A program made the translations under genes and the position numbers. A stretch of 64,000 nt of DNA from Agarophyton chilense (lineage: Eukaryota > Rhodophyta > Florideophyceae > Gracilariales > Gracilariaceae). Of this stretch, positions 48,358 through 58,707 are shown in pieces. Under the pieces are notes generated by a model. That model saw nothing but the letters and a program-made list of their open reading frames with translations, was not told the origin of the DNA and did no database searches. How positions within the stretch are numbered: position 1 is the stretch's first letter; each line of letters opens with the position of its first letter. The stretch covers positions 1,302,001 through 1,366,000 of the forward strand of contig JARGXX010000138.1 in NCBI GenBank assembly GCA_030374765.1, in the 5' to 3' direction.

Positions 48358-50054
48358 ATGTGTGGAGCACACCGCAAGCTTTCTGATCACGTGCTTGTTT
48401 GGCACCCCTACCTCAGTCTGGGGCTCATCCCTTCTACTGCGATTTGGATTATCTTGTCGTGCCCCATGGATAGTATGCATCTCAATTACAATGCAATCAC
48501 CCCAAACTATGTTCCTCCAAACCCCCTTAGTCCCTCTGTCCTGTATCATGGCGGTGTTCGCCTCTCTCGTCGTGTCCGTATCGCTCTGATTATGGTTGTC
48601 GCCCTTTCAACTTTTGTTGTCTTAACTTCAGGTAGAAGTCGAGTTTCTTTCTACAATCATCGGCTGAAGAATGCTTTGCAGTTGCATCAGTCCGAGTAGT
48701 CATTCGCTCCCAATTAATCAGTGTATGTCGACAGGAAGTCTTCTTTGAATCGGGTATCTCATGACGTCGAAGAGCAACCAATCACTCAAGTACAGTCCAA
48801 CCATCAGGTGCAACACAACCGCTTATATCGCCCACCAGTACGACAAAACCAGAAGATTTCATCAAATTACTCACACCCCCATGGAAAATACGTTGCGCGC
48901 ACTTTCGAGCCGTCCATTTACGAAAAGAAGGCTTCAAAATCTGTGTTTACATATGGAAAGTGCCCATCTGTATGCCAATCATTTTCCCCTGGCCTTTTCC
49001 ACGAATGTGCCGGTCTGGTGCAATTCGGTTGCTAAATGGAGAATTGTAAGTCTGGTACTGGATTCTCTTGCAGTCTTCGCAAAGAGCTTAGCGACGAGTA
49101 CTTAGTATGCCCTGGAGACATGGTGGTATTTGATTCGGCCTTTATCGACAGTCTGCAAGAAGTATCGTTCAAGCTTGATTTAAAAGTTCCTCCTTTAAAA
49201 ACCGATATGTACCTGCTCAGTGATGGCACTGGATCTATGAGACTAGCCATCGGTACTGCAAAGGAAAGAGCTTTGGATATCATGAACGTGTTCGGGACAC
49301 GCTCTAACGTCAGATTTGGAGTTGGCATGTTTCGAGATGAAAAGGACTTGAATCATGGCTTCATAAACCAGCAACCCATAACAAACAACAAGTATTTAAT
49401 TCGACAGGCTATCAACGCTCAGAGCGCTCTTGGAGGAGGCGATGCCGACGAAGCTAATCTAGTTGCCTTGTACAAAATTGCAACAGACTCTAGTATTGGC
49501 TGGAGAGAAGGCTCCGGCCGAATTCTATTGTACTTTGGAGACTACCCTGGACATGAGCCTACATGCATTTCTGGCGATTTTCGGCTTGATCGGCACACCG
49601 TTATCTAAGCGTTGAACAACGCCTTCATTACCACCATTGCATTAACTTTGGACAAATCAATAATGCACCAACGACATATGGGTGCAGCAGTGGATCCGCT
49701 GGTCCAGACCAGACAACAGATATTACAAGTGCTGCAGGAGGTTCGATTCTCACAGAAACTGACCAGTCTCGATTGGTGGAGAATATTGAAAGTTTGATCG
49801 AAGTCTTGCCGCGTAAAATTGACGTCGATGGCTCAGCATGTTCCGACAAACTGACATTTACTCATTCCCCTCCTCTGCCCACAACGTTCAATGCAGATGC
49901 CGTTACCACTGTTACCAACACCTTCTCGGTGAAGCGCAGCATTTGTGAGTCAGGGAGAGATTTTAGCTGCAAGTTTCAGTACAAGGAGAGTGGAGGAGAT
50001 CTTGATTCGACCAATTTACAGTTTGTTAACATTAAGGGTTGCCCCGAGCATTGA
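48358..50054 (+). pseudogene. broken vWA-domain membrane protein
   Basis: One frame carries a positively charged stretch and a hydrophobic anchor (RIALIMVVALSTFVVLTSG, near 48,570-48,640). A cysteine-containing section follows, then a von Willebrand factor A domain at about 49,190-49,600. Its metal site reads LLSDGTGSM, a D-x-T-x-S form of MIDAS, followed by VRFGVGMFRDE, SALGGGDADEANLVALY and ILLYFGDYPGHEP. This suggests a signal-anchored protein with an outside vWA domain for adhesion or ligand binding. The frame has stops at 48697, 48715, 49033 and 49606. The end of the domain and a cysteine-containing tail (to 50054) lie in another frame after a shift near 49,650. Introns could in principle explain some of this, but no convincing GT-AG pair fits, so I call it a pseudogene. 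The start is uncertain. Confidence 0.55.
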
Positions 50055-51112
50055 TAGTGTTCAGATGGCATCAGCAGTGAGATTATTGTGTTTTCTCTTC
50101 AGCTAATAGTAGCTCACAAGAGCATATAAAAACTGTGTAATCTCGTGAAACGAAGTACATTGTCCAAAAACGTGAACAAGTGCAAATGTGAACATCGAAC
50201 AGAACATCAAAGTGACGCGAAGTCAAAGAAACTGGGTATCCATTTGTTGAAGGACTTTTGTGATGCCCTCATCACGTACAAGCTGTGCGATACTGCGCAC
50301 GAAACATGCCATTATCACTTACTGAAGCTAAGTGTGGGGCCAGAGCCAAGTAGACAGAACGTATAAACAGATGTTTGTTGCATAGTTTGGGAAGGAAAGG
50401 CTTTCGCAGGCTTAACGTTATTTGTGAACGAAACTCTGGGCAAGCATGGGGCGAATAGGGTGAATATCTCAGCTGGCCAGGAAATGCGTAGGAGAGTTCC
50501 CGGTTTGGAGCTAGCAACCCCCGTGCCCGAGCGAGATTCGAAGGCTGAAAAATCAGCCGGCTTTTGGCCACGACTTTGTTTCAGAATTGCGGAGGCAAGA
50601 CTCGACTGGGCCTTTTTCTTCGCCAGGCGTTGTGGGCGAGCCAACAGTTGATGTGCTCGAATTGCTACAGATGCACGCTGTTGTTCTTTTTCTCTGGGCG
50701 GTGGAGGGAGATCTTCATAGATGGGGACGATTCATATTGAGAACTTTGTAGGGCAAACGAAGAAGATGCACAATTACACAATTACATACTGCCGAAAATC
50801 ACACTCTGCCGCTCTTCTCGATCCCGCACTGAACCCTTTGAGTTTCAAAGGAGGGCAGCCGTCAACAGATCAATGCTGCGGATGGTGGTTTCTTTCGAGA
50901 ACCATAACACGGTGCGTACGCCAAATGCAAAAACTTTGCTTTCATAGCAGAGTCCATTGCGTCCCCACCGCAGCGGGTAGGATCAATCATATTCTTCGTG
51001 CCTTGAAAGCCCAATTATTTTTAAAACTTTTGCATTGAACAGCGTACAATTCCAAACGTGTCACACGAAAAAAGATCACATGAATTTGGATCTGCCGGGC
51101 TAATCGCGTGTA
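50055..51112. other. intergenic, no supported gene
   Basis: Overlapping ORFs in both strands at 50,270-50,650 lack domains and mirror one another, suggesting composition only. No RNA gene or repeat seen. Confidence 0.35.
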
Positions 51113-51185
51113 CGGTGTGATGCTTTCGATCCCGGTACCTCTCCCATGCTAAGGGAGCACTCTACCAATTGAGCTACAGACCCCC
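51113..51185 (-). tRNA. tRNA-Ala(AGC)-like sequence, 3' half degenerate
   Basis: The minus strand begins GGGGGTCTGTAGCTCAATTGG. It has a good D arm (GCTC/GAGT), an anticodon stem CTCCC/GGGAG around loop TTAGCAT with anticodon AGC, and an A-box match. The T arm starts CCGGGATCGA but its 3' strand does not pair, and the closing acceptor strand is missing. I therefore read it as a truncated tRNA gene or tRNA-derived relic. Only the D and anticodon arms are certain. Confidence 0.5.
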
Positions 51186-52321
51186 ATGACTTACACGCTG
51201 TCTAAGGCCAAAATTTAGAAAATAGAACGAAAACGTCATATTTGTTACGGACTATCCACCTCTGCTGTGCCCACAAGTGGAACACGTGGCCACATGTTCC
51301 ACCGCCCTATACACGTTGCGGTTCCACTTTAGCGCACATCTGTTGACGAGCGCATGGAATGCTCCCAACTGGCCGTCAATTGCCACTGTAAACAATACCT
51401 TGTATGAATCCAGCTTCAATTTGGGATTCACATCCTCTCGAGAGAGGCCATAGGATACATGATTTCTGACCTTATTCAGAAATTAGAGAAATATCACTTG
51501 TATGATACGCTGTACCCGCTTCGAGATTAGGGTTCTTAGTTTAGAAGCGCTTGATCCCAATATACCGTAGAAGAAACAATTGGTTTTGCCAGGTGTTGAA
51601 TCTACTGAAATGCATAAGCGTACTTGCGGTGGTGCTTTACCATTACAAAACAACACATTCAGCTTTTATCAAAGTACGACGGTATTGGTCCGTCACGGTT
51701 CTGCTCGCCTGGCGCTTTTGCAGGGAAACAGAGAATGGGCACCAAGAAACTCCGCCATAGGTTGAAAAACACGTCTTGCAAACAGAGGATAACAGCTATC
51801 ATGCTGCGCCTGTGACGCTCACAATCATCAAACGCCAATTTGCCCTGTTGACAGTAGCCAAAAACCGCATCATGGTGGAGTCCCTTGGTGTCCATTCTCT
51901 GTTTTCCTGCGCGACGCAATGCGAGCAGAACCGTGCCGGACCAACACCGTCGTACCTTGGTGTGGTATGTCGAATCTCAATTCATCTCGAAATGTGCAAC
52001 GCTTGTCACACACTTGTGATGCTTGCGCACCTCACGCGAGATACAAGGAATCTCTCCGCGTTCTGGTCAATTCCTGTTTTGTGGCATAGTATGAGGCCTT
52101 GGTTTTTTTTCTCTGATCCTTCTTTCAACCCTATCGCTGAAAATAGCACCAGCCTCAGCATTCACAGTTTGTTGCTGAACCTTGTCAAATCATGTCGGTG
52201 TTCTCTCGCGCAACACCAGTAGTACAATTCAAATACTCTTACAGCGATCTGAACAATCCATTTCCATTCCCAGCGATCCAAACCGACCTACATTTTCGTA
52301 CGTCTTCAGATCCGTAGATCC
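51186..52321. other. intergenic, no supported gene
   Basis: Short ORFs without domains at 51,550-52,220. The final 200 bases lead to the TATA box of the modular cysteine-rich gene. Confidence 0.4.
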
Positions 52322-52331
52322 GTATAAAAAA
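52322..52331 (+). promoter_or_regulatory. TATA box of the modular cysteine-rich gene
   Basis: TATAAAAAA follows GATCCG just before 52331 and lies about 60 bases before the preferred ATG at 52389. Transcription would therefore start near 52,355, which rules out the upstream part of the open frame as coding. Confidence 0.6.
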
Positions 52332-52388
52332 TTCGCCCGTCTCAGTGAACTCATGTTCCTCCGAGCTCGGCAAGGGTTCCGCGACAAG

Positions 52389-54542
52389 ATGGCACCCTTT
52401 TCACTTTCGAACTTCTCATTGCTGTTCATCCTTCTCGTTTCTATTCTAGCATCATGTGGCTCCTCCGCATCCCAAACCCATGAATCACTTACCGCAACGG
52501 AAAGGACTTTCAAAAAGTTCCGGGGCTCTGGTTTTCGTATCCGTGGCAAACACCATGGGATTTCGAGCTATGGTTCCTATAAGCGCGGCAAATCGATTCG
52601 TCGCAGGCGTGTAACTCGCCGCCCTCGTCCGATTCGTCGCAGGCGTGTAACTCGCCGCCCTCGTCCGATTCGCCGCCCGCGCCCTATCCGACGCCCACGC
52701 CCCATCCGTCCTCGGCCGATTCCGTTACCTTTTCCGATCCCTGTTCCGGTTCCCAACCCGCCGCAACCAGTTGTACTGCTCCCAGAGTGTTCTGCCTGTA
52801 GTTCCAGCGAAGAATGCTTCACCAATCTTTGTGAGAACGGTGTATGTACCTTTGGAACGGACAGTTCAAGAATTAATTGTGGCATTGGAGGTGAATGCGA
52901 ATCATGTACCGCCGCTTCTCAGTGCTCTCAGGGTATTTGCTTCGCGGGAAGGTGTACTGATGGTTCAGTGTCGTCATTAGTCAATTGCGGACTTCAGCCT
53001 GAGTGCGAACCTTGCGGGACCAATGTCGACTGCGCCACTCAGCTTTGCTCCGAGGGCAAGTGCATCTTCGACACGGGCGATTCGAGAGCTCTGTGCTTCC
53101 CAAAGAAGGAAGAGTGCCAATCATGTGCCACAGGAGAAGAATGCGTGCAAGGAAGCTGCGAAAAAGGCATCTGTACTGATAATACGACATCGTCGTTGAG
53201 CAGATGTGGTTTTCTTCCGGAGTGTTCGAACTGCACAAGCGACGATAACTGTGCTACGAAGCGATGTGAAAATGAAAAATGCGTGTTCGACACGGACGGT
53301 TCGAGAGCACTGTGCTTCCCAAAGAAGGAAGAATGTCAATCGTGTGCCACAGGAGGAGAATGCGTGCAAGGAAGCTGCAAAAAAGGCATCTGTACTGATA
53401 ATACGACATCGTCGTTGAGCAGATGTGGTTTTCTTCCGGAGTGTTCGAACTGCACAAGCGACGATGACTGTGCCACGAAGCGATGTGAAAATGAAAAATG
53501 CGTCTTTTCAAATGAATTCTCGTTTTTGAAATGCTTTCCCCCTCCGACACCTTCTTCATCACCAACACCATCACCGCCGCCATCACCATCATCCATCCCC
53601 GCACCAACGCCCACATCCACCCCATCCCCCTCAACTGTGCAGATGAAACCTGAATGTGGCTTATGTAGCAATGGGAAAGAATGCTTACAGGGCACTTGCA
53701 GAAATGGGAGATGCACAGACAATACAACGGCTTCCCTGTTGAGATGCGGGTTTGCTGCCGAGTGTGCCCCATGCAGTTCTGACATCGGTTGCAGCACCCG
53801 GCTTTGCACAAACGGAAAGTGTACGTTCAACACGAACATGTCTAAAAGGAAGTGCTTCCCACCCGTACCGTCTCAAGCACCTTCTCCAGCGCCGTCTCCA
53901 GCGCCATCTTTAGTACCCTCTCCAGCACCATCTCCAGCTACAAAAAAACCTGAATGTGCCCCTTGCTCCCGGAGCCATGAGTGCGCACAAGGCGTGTGTA
54001 AGAAAGGCAAGTGTACAGATGACAGTTTCGCTTCCCTTCGTAGATGCGGATTCGGCCCTGAGTGTGCTCCCTGTTCAGAAAATGCAGATTGCGTGTCAAA
54101 ATTGTGCCGAGTTGGAAAATGTGTTTTCAGAGCTATGGCATCAATGAAAAAGTGCTTTCCACCCATCTCAGGAACTCCTCGTCCAGTCGAACTTAAGGAG
54201 GAGTGCGAGAGTTGCACTGCGGGAAATGAATGTAAGCAAGGGGTGTGCAAGAAGGGAAAATGTACCGACGATAGTTTCGTATCTCTTAGCCGATGTGGAT
54301 TTGGAAAAATGTGTTCTGCATGCTCCGGCAGTGCCGATTGCATATCCAAACTTTGTGAAGTCGGCAAATGTGTGTTCAACAACTCCGATTCGAGAGCTGT
54401 TTGCTTTGGAACTGGTGTTATGAAGAAGAAGGAATGTGCTCCGTGTGAGAAAGCTGAGGAGTGTGAGACGGAAAAGTGTTGGCTTAAGAAGTGCGTGCGC
54501 AAGAATATTAGATCTATTGAAAAATGTTTTCCGCATGAGTGA
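52389..54542 (+). CDS. secreted protein with 14 six-cysteine modules and Arg/Pro-rich stem
   Basis: The 717-residue protein starts with a signal peptide (MAPFSLSNFSLLFILLVSIL, cleavage near SCGSSA). A stem follows, built of repeated RRRRVTRRPRP and RRPRPI units and ending in PLPFPIPVPVPNPPQP. Then come 14 modules of about 32-36 residues with the spacing C-x2-C-x5-C-x4-C-x4-C-x9/10-C, for example ECQSCATGEECVQGSCEKG. Modules alternate between two types. Proline/serine linkers (PSPAPSPAP style) sit after modules 7 and 9, and a shorter one after module 11. Modules 4-5 and 6-7 derive from a recent duplication of 216 bp. The frame is open further upstream to 52182, but the TATA box and signal peptide favour 52389 (an ATG at 52353 is possible). 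The architecture indicates an extracellular, disulfide-rich protein; a wall or adhesion role is inference. Confidence 0.85.
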   Translation: MAPFSLSNFSLLFILLVSILASCGSSASQTHESLTATERTFKKFRGSGFRIRGKHHGISSYGSYKRGKSIRRRRVTRRPRPIRRRRVTRRPRPIRRPRPIRRPRPIRPRPIPLPFPIPVPVPNPPQPVVLLPECSACSSSEECFTNLCENGVCTFGTDSSRINCGIGGECESCTAASQCSQGICFAGRCTDGSVSSLVNCGLQPECEPCGTNVDCATQLCSEGKCIFDTGDSRALCFPKKEECQSCATGEECVQGSCEKGICTDNTTSSLSRCGFLPECSNCTSDDNCATKRCENEKCVFDTDGSRALCFPKKEECQSCATGGECVQGSCKKGICTDNTTSSLSRCGFLPECSNCTSDDDCATKRCENEKCVFSNEFSFLKCFPPPTPSSSPTPSPPPSPSSIPAPTPTSTPSPSTVQMKPECGLCSNGKECLQGTCRNGRCTDNTTASLLRCGFAAECAPCSSDIGCSTRLCTNGKCTFNTNMSKRKCFPPVPSQAPSPAPSPAPSLVPSPAPSPATKKPECAPCSRSHECAQGVCKKGKCTDDSFASLRRCGFGPECAPCSENADCVSKLCRVGKCVFRAMASMKKCFPPISGTPRPVELKEECESCTAGNECKQGVCKKGKCTDDSFVSLSRCGFGKMCSACSGSADCISKLCEVGKCVFNNSDSRAVCFGTGVMKKKECAPCEKAEECETEKCWLKKCVRKNIRSIEKCFPHE
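52593..52664 (+). repeat. two 36-bp tandem units coding for the Arg/Pro stem
   Basis: Units beginning GATTCGTCGCAGGCGTGTAA are repeated back to back, then degrade into shorter CGCCC-type repeats. They encode the RRRRVTRRPRPI motif. Confidence 0.7.
53101..53532 (+). repeat. 216-bp tandem duplication within the cysteine-module gene
   Basis: 53101-53316 and 53317-53532 are nearly identical until the end of the second copy, sharing for instance GATAATACGACATCGTCGTT and GAGTGTTCGAACTGCACAAG. Each copy encodes two six-cysteine modules. Confidence 0.75.
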
Positions 54543-54968
54543 ACTCAGTCTTAAGTAAATTCCTTCTACCTATCTCAGAATTCTGAAGATATTTCCAAAC
54601 GTCAGTAGAGTGAGGAATTTTACGAATTAAACACTTCAACCCATTCATTGCACCCCAAGCGAAGCACCGGCGTGAATATAAAAATACGCCCACAAAGGAA
54701 TATCCCAGTACGGTACAACTGAAACGTAGTAGCTATTTTATACTAATAACAATGTAACATTATTTGGCGCTTCACAGAAAGCTTGCGCTCGATCTTTATT
54801 TTTGGTCAGGTGTAAAAGGTAGAAAGTCTCTGTCCTTTCGTGAACCCAGCAGAACTGAGGTGCACACAGAAGATCTCAGAAAGATCAGCTGCCCGCTAGC
54901 AGGATGTCCTTGACAGGGAGGGTGGGAAGCAAAAAAAGAGATAGCAAAGCTGCAAGATTGAGAGCTAG
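54543..54968. other. downstream region of the cysteine-module gene
   Basis: Presumed 3' UTR and spacer; AAATTAAACACTTC near 54,625 is the closest to a polyadenylation motif. No ORF or repeat recognised. Confidence 0.35.
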
Positions 54969-55073
54969 ACGGTGGTTACCGCTCGCTGGTGGCGACGGTG
55001 CAGGAGGGCGTCCGAAGCCCCAGTGCTTAAGGACGAAAAGAGCACACCGTCGCCGGTAATCGACCGACCACCG
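54969..55073. repeat. GC-rich imperfect hairpin
   Basis: CGGTGGT and TGGCGACGGTG on the left (54969-54999) pair with CACCGTCGCC and ACCACCG on the right (55045-55073), leaving a loop of about 45 bases. It is a stable fold in DNA or RNA; function unknown. Confidence 0.4.
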
Positions 55074-55215
55074 CTGCCCTTACAGTCTTCAAATAAATCG
55101 TCTTCTGCGTTCCTGGAAATTCCAAAATGAAGGAACGGTCTAAGACCGATGTCTCACCTGGAAATCATTAATATTTTTCCTGTTTTACTCAATAAGTAGA
55201 CGTTGCCAATGTGTT

Positions 55216-55952
55216 AAAAAGATAGAGTATTGTCTGCTGATTCCGCTTAGCCCAAAGGTCGGGAGAGCAAGCGGAGGCAGAAGCTTTACTTGCAGGCTAT
55301 CGGGCAGTACGTAGTTATGTTCGTTATGCCGTTTGTAATGTTGTTACATCCTAATAAATCGTACTAGGGCCTTAACATATAACTTTTAAATAACTAACGT
55401 CTAGAGTACTTTCGCATATCTGCAGTGTAGCCTAAACTACGCCAACGTCTAAGTAAACTAATGAACATTCTATAGTAAACGTTAACGATTATAGTGTTAC
55501 ATTTGATTTTCCTTAGGCCGAAGAAACCCTCCCCAAAAAATTAGAACGTATAAAAACTGATACAGCCTCTTTGCAGTTGCTTAGCGCGGTTCGAGAAAGC
55601 CAGACCGCATCGTTTCGCACAAGTTTTTCGAAAAGAAAGATATTGTACATGCGTCGGTTGACGGTTTTTGTAACACTATAGACGTTGAAGTTTTTTATAG
55701 AACGCTCATTAGTTTACTTAGTCGTTATAATAATTCAAGCTACGCTACGGTCACACGACACTACTATAGACGTTAGCTATTTAGAACTTATACTTGTAGG
55801 CTCTAGTACGATTCATTAGGTAGTATCAACTTTACAACTCGCATATCGAACATGACTACGTAGGTCCCTAAAGGCTACAAGTAAAGCTCCTGCCTGCGCT
55901 TCCTCTGCCGACCTGGGGTCAAAGCGGAACCAGCAAAGAGTACTCTCTTTTT
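55216..55952. repeat. foldback (inverted-repeat) element of 0.74 kb
   Basis: Arms 55216-55500 and 55670-55952 are diverged reverse complements throughout, with matches such as GAAGCTTTACTTG against CAAGTAAAGCTCC and CTAAGTAAACTAATGA against TCATTAGTTTACTTAG. A loop of about 170 bases separates them. The outer ends read AAAAAGATAGAG and CTCTCTTTTTC. No ORF. It resembles a foldback/MITE-type DNA element, or an old inverted duplication. Confidence 0.65.
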
Positions 55953-55962
55953 CATATTTTTC

Positions 55963-57080
55963 GTGCATTTGCGCGCATATGTACGCATCCTCACATTTGG
56001 TGGCATATGTTCTCGTTACTCCCGCCCGGACCAGCCCTTCCTTCTCCCTAGAGGATTCACGATGCCCCTCGCGTTCCAGTCGAAGCTTGGACGGTGCAAT
56101 ACCCCATCTCCGTCATTTTTCCTCAATCTCTCGCACAGCTCCGCATCAGACTTCATTCGCCCGGCCCCGCAGCCGGACACTCTAATGGACTCAAACTCCG
56201 TCCCCCCGACCCCCGCCGAGCTCCCCAACAAGACCTTGGGCAGACGACTACTGTCGCCTCAATCTTGCATCACCGCCAAGACAACGGCAAACCGCTTTGC
56301 TCCGCTCACCTGCAACTTCGCTCAGCTAACCGCACAACCAGAAATATCTTTTCTTACCCCCGACCAGCATCTCAAGCTCATTAAGAAGCAACAACAACAA
56401 CTATCGATAGTTATAAAGATGCAGGACTCCATGCAGAAACACCTGGACGTTCTGTTTTCCCCCACCCCTCCCCATCCCGTTTCACTTGGACACCTCACTT
56501 CAACCTCTTCATCACCAACAGCCGCCGTATCACCTCCACCGAGAAGAAATAAAGTATGGCCCGCAAATTCTCCGCATGACCCCTATTGTTTCGGGCCGAC
56601 TTCATTGCTCTAAATGGTGATATTGGTTGTCACAAACACGTTCCATGGAAACAACGCGGAACGAACCTCTCTTAAAGATCTATTATTGTTTCCATACGTC
56701 GGGTCACAGATATCTCACCGCTGACCCCGGAACAGGAAGTACACATCGCTACGTGCCTTCTCCGGGAATGCGCCAGAAACTGGTACATCCGGTTCAGCAG
56801 GAACAATGGCCCCTCCTAGTTGTTGGCCGAGCTTCAGAAAGCTATTATGCTCGAATTCGTTCCGTCAAACAAACAAGCATCCGCCTGCGTGTCCCTCATA
56901 CGCCTCTGTTACCCCGACGGCCCCCTGGAGCCGCCCATCTTGCTCTTCTGCAACCTTGTGGATATATGCAAGACCCCTGTGTACGAAGCCTACATGCTCT
57001 TCCAACTGGCGCTCCCAACCAGTTTGAGATGCAAGCTCTCGTAGAAGTTCCCCAACGGCCGCCCTCCCTGCTATAAATGT
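55963..57080 (+). mobile_element. possible gag-like retroelement remnant
   Basis: A 216-codon plus-strand frame is proline/serine-rich with a Gln-rich helix (KLIKKQQQQLSIVIK) near 56,370. Following plus-strand peptides to about 57,080 contain EFVPSNKQASACVSLIRLCY and an ending YKC-type motif that recall the gag core of LTR elements. No protease, integrase or reverse transcriptase follows and no LTR is recognised. A decayed host gene is the alternative. Confidence 0.3.
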
Positions 57081-57710
57081 CAACAGTAAGTAACATGATG
57101 CCATATAGTGCGCACGCGAGCCCTCGCGTGCTCTGACGTCCGCTCAGACTTGCATTTGAATTTAGTGCATGTACATGAGCATTTACTATTGTCTACATAA
57201 ACACAAGCAGGTGACTTAGCAGGATCATACCCTGGTTTACTAAACGCATGATTATGAGCTGTTCAGGGCGTGTGAGAGGCGGTCCACGAGCCATAGTTGA
57301 GCTATAGATTGCAAAAAAGATAGTTTTGGACAATGTTTTTTATTTGGTGCACTTTATGCTCTACACTACATGAAATTTGAAACGCACTGTACCTGGTACT
57401 TTTAAATAGGAAATTTTGAAACGACGCGATTTGGCCAGCACAATTTGCAAACTGTCAGTTGAGCCCACAACGCTTCAAACGGCGCACTGGGACAGCTGCG
57501 GCAGAAAACGGGGCTAGAGCGAGGCACGCTCATAGCCTACAGACCTTTCTTTAGATACACGTTTTAGTTCTTAAACTAGATACGTTCTATTTTATAGCTA
57601 GTCGTTTCGTTAGGAACAACTACATTCACGCCGTCGTACTGCGTACTAAGAACAAGCTTTGAACCACTAGGCACACGGCCGGAGCCACAGGCTTCATCCT
57701 GAGTCTCTCT
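57081..57710. other. intergenic with a Tc1-like end motif
   Basis: TTTGAAACGCACTGTAC at 57376-57392 is the reverse complement of the left-end motif at 34321. No matching opposite end was found nearby. Otherwise nothing recognised. Confidence 0.35.
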
Positions 57711-58049
57711 TTAGCCGTTCAAGGCTCGTCTGAGAATGAAGAAGGGCGGCCAATCCCCTTTGAAATCCAGAAGGGGTGGCCTTTCTTTTTGTAAGTGACT
57801 CTGGGCTAGACTTAGTTTACAGTTGCAAGAACAGTCCTGATGGTAGCGATCGCCATACTCCTCCACACCATTCTTTTCTGCTCCGTTGCAATAATTAACG
57901 CACCCATGTTTGCACGCGATCCCAAAAGGGGACAAAACCAATCGTCGTTGGTAGCATACAACGTCATTTTTAACGTTGACAACGTGACACAGCCCTTCCT
58001 TGTTCAAGTATAATATCGTTCTGCGACGGACATGCGGTTGTTGAACCAT
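57711..58049 (-). CDS. possible small cysteine-rich protein
   Basis: A 112-codon minus-strand frame has eight cysteines within residues 21-77 (for example ACKHGCVNYCNG and DCSCNC). Their clustering is unlikely by chance. There is no signal peptide at the only ATG, so this may be an exon of a spliced gene or a fragment. No family recognised. Confidence 0.3.
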   Translation of the reverse strand: MVQQPHVRRRTILYLNKEGLCHVVNVKNDVVCYQRRLVLSPFGIACKHGCVNYCNGAEKNGVEEYGDRYHQDCSCNCKLSLAQSHLQKERPPLLDFKGDWPPFFILRRALNG

Positions 58050-58707
58050 CAGGTCCCAATAAAATGAATGTTTTTTAGGCGAAATGTTTTCTATTGTTGC
58101 ATATATGGGTCTGTTTTCGTGGGAAGAGCTTTGAACACGATAGCTATTGGTTCTTTGATTCCAAATCTTCCATGAAAAGACAAAAGTATGACCAGTTCTT
58201 ATTGAACAGAAAAGTGAAAGATCAAACCCTTATGAATGGAAAAGTAACTTTTTAAATTTTAGTTTACCAACGTCTTTCGAAAAAGAGGAAGAGACAGTTT
58301 TTGATGAAATGAAAGAGAAATGGTCTTAAAATTTTCCTGAAAAGACCATTTAGCATTGAAAATTCTCTTACAGTCAATTGTGTGATATTCGACTCGGCTA
58401 GATTCGAAGAATATGTCTGACATACAATTCAAATCAAGTAAATCATAAGCGTTAAAACTTTCGATTTGGTTTTCTCATTTCTTATGATATACATCATGAG
58501 AATGAGAAGTAGAACAGCCAAAATACACATTCTTTCTTTTATATTTTGGAAGCAACAGATTTTGTTGTTTCCGAAATTTCTGGTTCATGTATATATGTAC
58601 AGAATCGTTTTATGTCAAACAATTCTTGAATACTTGCAAAACTTGTGTGCATAACACATTTCAATACGCGACATATCACGATTGGCTGTTTAAAAAACAG
58701 ATAAAGC
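58050..58707. other. intergenic, promoter region of the kinase gene
   Basis: AT-rich, no ORF with a domain. No clear TATA box within 60 bases of the kinase ATG. Confidence 0.35.

Noticed and set aside
49045-49072. GTAAGT...TTGCAG as an intron near the vWA gene's internal stop
   Set aside because: It would be only 28 bases long, begins after the stop, and its removal would not bypass it.
52182-52388. Upstream extension of the cysteine-module gene
   Set aside because: The frame is open, but a TATA box lies inside it and the signal peptide begins only at 52389.
53254-54502. Long minus-strand ORFs opposite the cysteine-module gene
   Set aside because: They mirror the repeated modules, have no signal peptide and repeat with the same period as the sense gene.
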